From: Comamonadaceae bacterium UBA2334
GTDB taxonomy: Bacteria; Pseudomonadota; Gammaproteobacteria; Burkholderiales; Burkholderiaceae_C
DNA: 5,586 nt
Direction of reading: 5' to 3'
NCBI GenBank assembly: GCA_002344885.1
Contig: DDUQ01000127.1
Span: 9,564 to 15,149, forward strand
Position 1 is the stretch's first letter. Every line of letters begins with the position of its first letter. This document shows positions 1 through 4,440 of the stretch, one piece after another. The translations under genes and the position numbers were made by a program. The notes beneath the pieces were generated by a model, which saw only the letters and a program-made list of their open reading frames with translations, was not told where the DNA came from and ran no database searches.

Positions 1-6
1 TTTCTT

Positions 7-82
7 TGGCTCCCCGACCTGGGCTCGAACCAGGGACCTACGGATTAACAGTCCGGCGCTCTACCGACTGAGCTATCGGGGA
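7..82 (-). tRNA. tRNA-Asn (anticodon GUU)
   Basis: Read on the minus strand, this 76-nt segment folds as a complete cloverleaf. The 7-bp acceptor stem TCCCCGA/TCGGGGA is followed by a D-arm with AGCTCAGTCGGTAGAGC and an anticodon loop CTGTTAA with GTT at plus positions 47-49. A T-arm with GGTTCGAGCC, discriminator base G and an encoded CCA end (plus 7-9) complete it. The anticodon GUU decodes asparagine codons AAC and AAU. The sequence closely follows bacterial tRNA-Asn. It lies downstream of the TonB receptor but has its own -10 box, so it is probably transcribed separately. I see no second tRNA in the few bases left at the window edge. Confidence 0.97.
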
Positions 83-92
83 ATAGCCTTGA

Positions 93-121
93 ATTATACG
101 ATGTTTTTTGGCCGTTATCCG
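93..121 (-). promoter_or_regulatory. Probable tRNA-Asn promoter (TATAAT -10)
   Basis: On the minus strand a perfect TATAAT hexamer lies at 98-93, eleven bases before the first base of the tRNA. That would place the transcription start about 4 nt upstream of the mature 5' end. No good TTGACA-like -35 is visible at the usual 16-18 bp spacing; the spacer contains an A-run (AAAAAA near 106-111). The call rests on the -10 match and its position. Confidence 0.55.
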
Positions 122-139
122 CAGGTTCAGCGCTTCAAG

Positions 140-171
140 CCAGGCTCCGTCAAGATGATTTAGGTGCCTGG
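140..171 (-). terminator. Hairpin just after the receptor stop codon (weak terminator candidate)
   Basis: On the minus strand, directly after the TGA of the receptor gene, CCAGGC-A-CC can pair with GG-A-GCCTGG. This gives an 8-bp stem with one A-A mismatch and a loop of about 14 nt. No U-tract follows (the next bases are CTTGAAGC), so it is not a classic intrinsic terminator. It could stabilise the mRNA 3' end or act with Rho. Confidence 0.3.
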
Positions 172-173
172 TA

Positions 174-2372
174 TCAAAACCCCGCTTCCAGGCTCACGGT
201 CACGGTTCGTGGCGCGGCCGGGAACAGGTAGACGTGGCTGTACTGGTACGGCGCTTCCTTGAAGTATCGGCGGTTGAGTACGTTCTGAACCCCCATCCGC
301 CAGGTCGCGGGCTGGCCGGCCAATCTGGTTTGGTACTTCAGTCCCAGATCGACCCGTGTCCAGGAGGGGAGCTTCACCGAGGCATCGGGCAGCACATTTC
401 GGCGGCCTTCGTGTGACACCATCGATTGCAGGCTCAGGCCCGGCACGCCAGCCACTGCGTAGGTCAAGCCGACCCTCGCCACGCGTGCGGGTACGTTGGT
501 GGGACGTTGGCCGTTCAGCTCAGGCGAAATGGAACTGCCGCGCCGCTGTGCCGACAACCACATGATGCTGCCGTCAACACTGAAGGCCCCCAGGCGCCGT
601 TGGGTGGTGACTTCGAGGCCTGTGTGGCGGTCATCGCCGTCGGCGCGTCGTGTGCAACTGCCTGCCACGTCGCAGGCACCTGCATCACCCGCGCGTGGCC
701 GGGTGATGCCGAACACGGTGGCAGATGCCGATCCACTGGCACTGGCTGTTTTGACGCCCAGTTCCCATTGCTTGCTTTTGAGTGGTGCCAAGGGTTCACC
801 GGCGTTGGTGTAGCGGTTGCGGCCGGGTGCCACCTCTGACTCGATGCCGTGGCCCGTGCTGGCATACACCGTGTAGTCAGGCCGGAACTGCCACGCAAGC
901 GCCAGCCAGGGAGTGGTGAAGCTCTGTTGGTATGAAGTGGCGCGCGAGCCATTGGTGCGGATGCTGTCACGCTCGATGCGGCTGTGCCTCAGTCCCACCC
1001 AGGTGCTTAACGCGTCAGTCCAGGCGATGTGGTCGTAGACAAACAGTTCGGTGCTGCGTTCGGTGCGGTTGGTGTACGGATCGCTGAACGTGGCGTCGGC
1101 TGGCAGTGCGGGCAGGCTGTAGAGATTACCGGTGCCTACTGCCGCGTTGTTGTCTGCCTGCGGGTTGCCACGTTCGGTGTAGCGGTTGCGCTGGATGCCC
1201 GCTGTCAGGTGGTGGGTGGCCCAGGTGGTCGACAGCTTGCCTCTGGTTTGCCATTGCAGGGCCTCGGTCACGCGGCGTTCACCCAGGCTGCGAAAGTCGT
1301 ACAGGTCAAAATCACCGTTCGGGCAGTAACGATCGGCGTAATAACTACCGGTGGATGCCTCATAACAGCCATACGGGTAGGCCAGAAAGTCATCGGCCTT
1401 CAGTGATTGGCGTGACAGCTGTGCTTGCCAGCTCCAGTCGGTGTTGATGGCCTGTTCGTAGCGCACGCTGCCTGTCAGCCCGCTCATCACCCCGGGTTGA
1501 CTCCAGGGTTGGCGGTTGATGTTGGTGTACGGGTTGGGTGCGGGCAGGGTGCTGCCTGTCAGGCTCAGCCCGGGCACACCGGGTTGGCTGCGGCGGCTGT
1601 GTTCCAGTTCGACTTCCAGCAGGCTGCCCGGTTTCAACCGCCAATCTGCCGCCAGTGCCACCAGTTCGCGGTGCCCGTTGGCACCAGCCACATGGCTTTT
1701 CATTTGCTCGGCTGCCACGTTCAGCCGGTACCCGAACGCCCGGTCTGCCCCCAGGCGGCCACCCAGATCGACATGGCCCAGCAGGTTGCCGTGGCTGTTG
1801 GCTTCCAGTCGGGCTGTCCGAAGGTTGCGTTCTGTCGGCCTTTTGATCACGTGATTGACCAGGCCGCCCGGTGCACTGGTGCCGGCCTGAATGCCGCTGG
1901 TGCCCTTGAGCAATTCGATCCGTTCCCGGTTCTCCAGTGCCAATGCGGTTTCGGCGCTGATGGGCAGCCCATCCCGACGGTAGTTGTACCGTCCATCCAA
2001 CACAAAGCCGCGCAACGTCACGTAGTCCCAGTATCCGATGGCGTTGTACGAATCAGTGGCGGATGCATCGAGTTGAATCACGTCGCTCATGCGACGGACA
2101 TGATGATCAGCCAGTGTTTGTGCGTCGATGAGGCGGATGGCCGCCGGCGTACGCAGCACTTCCTCGTCGCCAAAGCCTGCCGCGCTGCTGGTGGCAGTGG
2201 CGGCGTTGCGGGTGGTCACCGTCACGGTGCCCAGTGTTGGCGCGTCGGCAGCTGACGTTGAAGTAGCGGTTTGTGCCCAGCCTGAGGCGGAAAAGCTCAG
2301 CAGGCAGAGAGCGGCTGCCTGTGACAGGCGGCTGCGGTGCAAGTGGGGAAGGTGTCGGTCAAAGTGTGCCAT
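174..2372 (-). CDS. TonB-dependent outer-membrane receptor under TPP riboswitch control; candidate thiamine/precursor transporter
   Basis: This 732-aa protein is a TonB-gated 22-strand barrel receptor by family. It has a basic N-region and a hydrophobic signal-peptide core at about residues 17-30, with likely cleavage after GWA at residue 33. A TonB-box-like stretch TLGTVTVTTR lies at about 46-55. The plug domain spans about 70-178 and includes VTLRGF, DGLPI, ERIELLKG and APGGLVNHVIKRP. The barrel fills the rest, with the family C-terminal signature NVLNRRYF (about 697-704) and a terminal Phe as expected for BAM-assembled barrels. Overall it resembles FhuE/FpvA-type siderophore receptors and is near their usual length. 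Two close cysteine pairs (336/350 and 567/573) probably form loop disulfides. The ATG at 2372 was chosen; an in-frame TTG lies two codons upstream, and neither has a clear Shine-Dalgarno sequence. The TPP riboswitch upstream on the same strand suggests a substrate related to thiamine, not an iron chelate. The family is certain; the substrate is inferred. Confidence 0.93.
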   Translation of the reverse strand: MAHFDRHLPHLHRSRLSQAAALCLLSFSASGWAQTATSTSAADAPTLGTVTVTTRNAATATSSAAGFGDEEVLRTPAAIRLIDAQTLADHHVRRMSDVIQLDASATDSYNAIGYWDYVTLRGFVLDGRYNYRRDGLPISAETALALENRERIELLKGTSGIQAGTSAPGGLVNHVIKRPTERNLRTARLEANSHGNLLGHVDLGGRLGADRAFGYRLNVAAEQMKSHVAGANGHRELVALAADWRLKPGSLLEVELEHSRRSQPGVPGLSLTGSTLPAPNPYTNINRQPWSQPGVMSGLTGSVRYEQAINTDWSWQAQLSRQSLKADDFLAYPYGCYEASTGSYYADRYCPNGDFDLYDFRSLGERRVTEALQWQTRGKLSTTWATHHLTAGIQRNRYTERGNPQADNNAAVGTGNLYSLPALPADATFSDPYTNRTERSTELFVYDHIAWTDALSTWVGLRHSRIERDSIRTNGSRATSYQQSFTTPWLALAWQFRPDYTVYASTGHGIESEVAPGRNRYTNAGEPLAPLKSKQWELGVKTASASGSASATVFGITRPRAGDAGACDVAGSCTRRADGDDRHTGLEVTTQRRLGAFSVDGSIMWLSAQRRGSSISPELNGQRPTNVPARVARVGLTYAVAGVPGLSLQSMVSHEGRRNVLPDASVKLPSWTRVDLGLKYQTRLAGQPATWRMGVQNVLNRRYFKEAPYQYSHVYLFPAAPRTVTVSLEAGF

Positions 2373-2421
2373 GTGCAACGTGTGTGCGTTAATGGCAGGT
2401 CGGCTTGCAGTTACCGCTCCC

Positions 2422-2483
2422 GCTCACCTGCGCCTGTTCGAGGCTGGTGAGTGGTTTGTGCGTGGCACAACGGTATCGTGAGC
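2422..2483 (-). promoter_or_regulatory. Leader hairpin and alternative pairing between riboswitch and receptor start
   Basis: Downstream of the riboswitch, the minus-strand leader contains CTCACC (2451-2446) and GGTGAG (2428-2423). They enclose a second helix GCCT/AGGC, making a stable two-part stem-loop. The same 3' arm, as GTGAGC (2427-2422), can instead pair with GCTCAC at 2483-2478, directly beyond the 3' strand of the riboswitch P1 helix. The two pairings exclude each other, so this could be the expression platform. No U-run follows, which argues against simple intrinsic termination. The structure was read by eye and no folding energy was calculated. Confidence 0.4.
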
Positions 2484-2566
2484 ATGCTTCCCTGCGCGAG
2501 GATTACCTCAATCAGGTTCAAAGGGACTTTCTCAGTCGCACGTTTCGGTGCAACACCCCTAGCGAG
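2484..2566 (-). ncRNA. TPP riboswitch (THI element)
   Basis: The minus strand carries the conserved THI-box blocks in the right order and spacing. These are AGGGGTG (2560-2554), a variable P3 hairpin GCAC-CGAAAC-GTGC, CTGAGA (2535-2530), CCCTTTGAACCTGA (about 2525-2512), the P5 hairpin GAGG-TAAT-CCTC (2509-2498) and GCAGGGAAGC (2495-2486). P1 can close through GCT/AGC, P2 through GGG/CCC and P4 through CCTG/CAGG. In the known family, CUGAGA contacts the pyrimidine ring and the P4/P5 arm binds the pyrophosphate; ligand binding normally lowers expression of thiamine synthesis or uptake genes. The only gene downstream on this strand is the TonB-dependent receptor, whose ATG is about 110 nt away. 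Confidence 0.95.
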
Positions 2567-2594
2567 TGACCGGCATTGCTGTCGGTCGGGGCGG

Positions 2595-2623
2595 ATTGTA
2601 ATGGCTCGTTCACATGGGAACGG
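2595..2623 (-). promoter_or_regulatory. Candidate promoter for the riboswitch-receptor transcript
   Basis: A TACAAT hexamer (minus strand, 2600-2595) matches the sigma-70 -10 consensus at five of six bases. It lies about 30 nt upstream of the riboswitch, a sensible position for the transcript start. The -35 region at about 17 bp spacing is poor, which would fit an activator-dependent or weak promoter. No intrinsic terminator is visible after the reductase gene, so read-through from upstream cannot be excluded. Confidence 0.35.
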
Positions 2624-2651
2624 CATTGGGAACAGCCAGGGGAACGGTTTC
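2616..2651. repeat. Three direct repeats of GGGAAC with exact 12-bp period
   Basis: On the plus strand GGGAAC occurs at 2616, 2628 and 2640, each exactly 12 bp apart, with partial similarity in the spacers (GGCATT, AGCCAG, GGTTTC). The array overlaps the -35 zone of the candidate riboswitch-receptor promoter. It could be a set of regulator sites. It could also be chance in GC-rich DNA. Confidence 0.4.
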
Positions 2652-2737
2652 CGCCATCAGTCTTCGTGGCTTCAGCCCTTTGGTCCCTGTCCCGTGGTAT
2701 CGGCAAGTGTTGAAGGCAGTCATCCGTTGCCCGAGCA

Positions 2738-3814
2738 TCATGCTGGGCCGGATACGCCCAGCAGTTGCTGCAAACGCTGGCTGCTGCTGGTGTATTCCAA
2801 AGGCCCGGTCCGCTCGGGGTGAAGGAACTCGGCAGCCCCGAAGGCGGCCAGCACACCTTCGTGGAAACCGCATGCCAGCAGTTTCTTTTTGCCAGGGTAG
2901 TGGACGATGTCGCCGATGGCGAAAATGCCGGGCTGACTGGTTGCAAAGGTCGACGTGTCGACCGTCAACTGCTTGCGCGACATGGCCAATCCCCAGTTCG
3001 AGAGGGGCCCCAGCTTGGGGCTGATGCCCTGCAACACCACCAGACGGTCTGCCACGCAGTTGCTTTCGGTGCCGTCCGGATGGCTGATGTGCAGACCCGT
3101 CATCGTGCGGTGGGGGCCGTCTGACTGGAGCACGCCTTTGATTTGTCCTACTACAAAGCTGACCAGACCTTCACGCAGCAATTCATGCCAGCGCGCCAAC
3201 GTGTGTTCGTCTACTTGCAGCACGTCTCGTCGGTGGAGCAGTGTGATGGATCGTGCGGCTCGGGCGGCTGGCCGCTCGGCCAACTGAATGGCCCACTCCA
3301 GAGCGGCCTGGTCGCCACCGGCGATCACGATGTGCTGGCCCGTGACATCGAGGGCTTCGGGTGGGTGGTAGAGCACCTGTGTGTCTTCAAACGGTGCCAG
3401 CTCGGCCAATGCCAGCTTCTTGGGCAGGAACGCCCCGACTCCCGCTGCGATGAAAACAGATCGTGTCCTGAAAGTGAGCCCCTTGTCGGTGGAGACCACA
3501 AACCAGTTGTCAGCCAGGCGCTCGATGGCGGCCACCAGTTGGCCGAAGTGAAAGGCTGGCTGGAAGGGGGCAACTTGCTGGAGCAGGCGATCGGCCAGCT
3601 CCTGTCCGGTGCATGCAGGCAGCCCAGGGATGTCGTAGATGGGCTTGTCGCCATACAACTCCACAGGCTGGCCGCCCGCATGGCGCAGGGTGTCGAGCAC
3701 ATGGGCCCGGATGCCTTGCAACCCCAGTTGAAACACCAGGTAAAGCCCGACGGGTCCGGCACCGATCACCAGCGCATCGGTTTCCACCGGGGAGGCAAGC
3801 TCGTCTGTTTGCAT
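2738..3814 (-). CDS. Ferredoxin-NADP+ reductase, type 2 (TrxR-like flavoprotein)
   Basis: The 358-aa cytosolic flavoprotein belongs to the thioredoxin-reductase-like superfamily. The FAD-binding Rossmann motif VIGAGPVG is at residues 16-23, followed by an Asp-ended strand at about 41 and a GGQPVELYGDKPIYDIPG block (47-64) typical of ferredoxin-NADP reductases of this class. A second nucleotide-binding motif IAGGDQAALEW (164-174) would hold NADPH, and the C-terminal FAD motif GIFAIGDI begins at about 296. The redox-active CxxC of true thioredoxin reductases is absent, so electrons are expected to pass from NADPH via FAD to an external acceptor, most likely a ferredoxin. The seven-iron ferredoxin gene fdxA lies directly upstream on the same strand. 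The ATG at 3814 was chosen because it places the FAD motif near the N-terminus; a longer in-frame ATG at 3928 would run through the fdxA terminator hairpin. No strong Shine-Dalgarno sequence or promoter is visible. Confidence 0.88.
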   Translation of the reverse strand: MQTDELASPVETDALVIGAGPVGLYLVFQLGLQGIRAHVLDTLRHAGGQPVELYGDKPIYDIPGLPACTGQELADRLLQQVAPFQPAFHFGQLVAAIERLADNWFVVSTDKGLTFRTRSVFIAAGVGAFLPKKLALAELAPFEDTQVLYHPPEALDVTGQHIVIAGGDQAALEWAIQLAERPAARAARSITLLHRRDVLQVDEHTLARWHELLREGLVSFVVGQIKGVLQSDGPHRTMTGLHISHPDGTESNCVADRLVVLQGISPKLGPLSNWGLAMSRKQLTVDTSTFATSQPGIFAIGDIVHYPGKKKLLACGFHEGVLAAFGAAEFLHPERTGPLEYTSSSQRLQQLLGVSGPA

Positions 3815-3891
3815 GGTCTGTAACTGGGTTGGGCCGGCGGGGCAGGCGCACGGACTGACAGGACTGGTGAAGGGCTGTGCGGTGGTGCTGC

Positions 3892-3921
3892 AGAAAGCAA
3901 ACAGCGCCCGTCGGGGCGCTG
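3892..3921 (-). terminator. Intrinsic terminator downstream of fdxA
   Basis: On the minus strand CAGCGCCC and GGGCGCTG form a perfect 8-bp GC-rich stem around a CGAC loop, followed at once by TTTGCTTTCT. This is a textbook Rho-independent terminator. It lies about 86 nt after the fdxA stop and about 77 nt before the reductase start. It therefore largely separates the two transcripts, although partial read-through would still let fdxA lead into the reductase gene. Confidence 0.8.
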
Positions 3922-4007
3922 CGCACATGTCTCATGCCCTGCTGGCCAGCCAGAGCGGGGTTCTCGCCACTGCCATGTGTGGGTGCGGGTTGGCCGGGCG
4001 GGGGAGG

Positions 4008-4337
4008 TCAGCGAACCAGCTCGGACAGCTTGCCTGTTTTGTCTTTCCAGTCGTCTGCATCGGGCAACGCAGCTTTGCGCTTGGTGATGCTCTTCCAGCC
4101 GGGCAGCAAGGCCAGTTCGGCATTCAGCTTGATCATGTGGCGCTGGTCTTTGGGCAGGTCTTCTTCCGCAAAGATGGCGCTGACGGGACACTCGGGAATG
4201 CACACGGCGCAGTCGATGCATTCATCGGGGTCGATGGTGAGGAAATTGGGGCCTTCGCGGAAGCAGTCCACTGGGCACACGTCCACACAATCGGTGTACT
4301 TGCAGCGGATACAGGACTCGGTGACAACGTGGGTCAT
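4008..4337 (-). CDS. fdxA: Seven-iron ferredoxin FdxA
   Basis: The 109-aa protein is a soluble electron carrier with one [3Fe-4S] and one [4Fe-4S] cluster. The cysteines are at 9, 12, 17, 21, 25, 40, 43, 46 and 50. They fit the pattern of Azotobacter vinelandii ferredoxin I shifted by one for the initiator Met. By that comparison C9, C17 and C50 bind the 3Fe cluster, C21, C40, C43 and C46 bind the 4Fe cluster, and C12 and C25 are non-ligands. The motifs CIRCKYTDCVDVCPVDCF and CIDCAVCIPECP are diagnostic. The C-terminal half is the usual extension with KDQRHMIKLNAELA and a lysine-rich segment. The ATG at 4337 gives the family length; the open frame extends 25 codons further upstream without family similarity. 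It lies 103 bp after cysN, before the ferredoxin reductase. A likely role is carrying electrons from that reductase to biosynthetic or stress-response enzymes; the actual acceptor is unknown. Confidence 0.96.
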   Translation of the reverse strand: MTHVVTESCIRCKYTDCVDVCPVDCFREGPNFLTIDPDECIDCAVCIPECPVSAIFAEEDLPKDQRHMIKLNAELALLPGWKSITKRKAALPDADDWKDKTGKLSELVR

Positions 4338-4371
4338 GGTTGTTGTTGGGGGACAGATTGAAAAAACAACG

Positions 4372-4377
4372 ATTTTA
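4372..4377 (-). promoter_or_regulatory. Candidate -10 box for fdxA
   Basis: TAAAAT on the minus strand lies about 35 nt upstream of the fdxA ATG in an AT-rich island unlike its GC-rich surroundings. No convincing -35 is present at the usual spacing, so this is tentative. The dyad immediately upstream could hold a regulator site. Confidence 0.25.
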
Positions 4378-4379
4378 AA

Positions 4380-4431
4380 GTTTGCGAATGCTAAACGCCG
4401 GATTAACCCCACGCTTTGACATTCGGCAAAC
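4380..4431. repeat. Long interrupted inverted repeat between cysN and fdxA
   Basis: GTTTGCGAATG (4380-4390) is matched by CATTCGGCAAAC (4420-4431), an 11-bp inverted repeat with one extra base. The 29-nt interior can form further short pairings (AAA-CG with CG-TTT, and GG with CC). On the minus strand the 3' arm is followed by TTTAAAATCG and, after a few bases, a run of six T. It may serve as a cysN terminator, an fdxA operator, or both. It starts about 10 bp past the cysN stop. Confidence 0.5.
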
Positions 4432-4440
4432 TTCAGGCAA

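Noticed and set aside
1425..2255. 276-codon open frame on the plus strand
   Set aside because: It is antisense to the receptor gene, has no recognisable domain, and is explained by GC-rich codon bias. The minus-strand protein has a signal peptide, plug and barrel signatures.
2411..2626. 71-codon minus-strand frame upstream of the receptor, considered as a leader peptide
   Set aside because: It runs across the whole TPP riboswitch, whose RNA conservation explains the sequence; no Shine-Dalgarno sequence or known product supports translation.
2738..3814. Thioredoxin reductase
   Set aside because: There is no CxxC redox motif between the nucleotide-binding domains, and the neighbour is a ferredoxin gene.
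3143..3823. 226-codon open frame on the plus strand
   Set aside because: It is fully antisense to the ferredoxin reductase, whose FAD and NADPH motifs are clear.
3815..3928. 38-residue N-terminal extension of the reductase (ATG at 3928)
   Set aside because: It would be translated through the fdxA terminator, is Cys/Pro-rich without family similarity, and moves the FAD motif unusually far from the N-terminus.
4338..4412. 25-residue N-terminal extension of FdxA (ATG at 4412)
   Set aside because: FdxA proteins start a few residues before the first cluster cysteine, as the ATG at 4337 does; the extension crosses the AT-rich promoter-like region and the inverted repeat.
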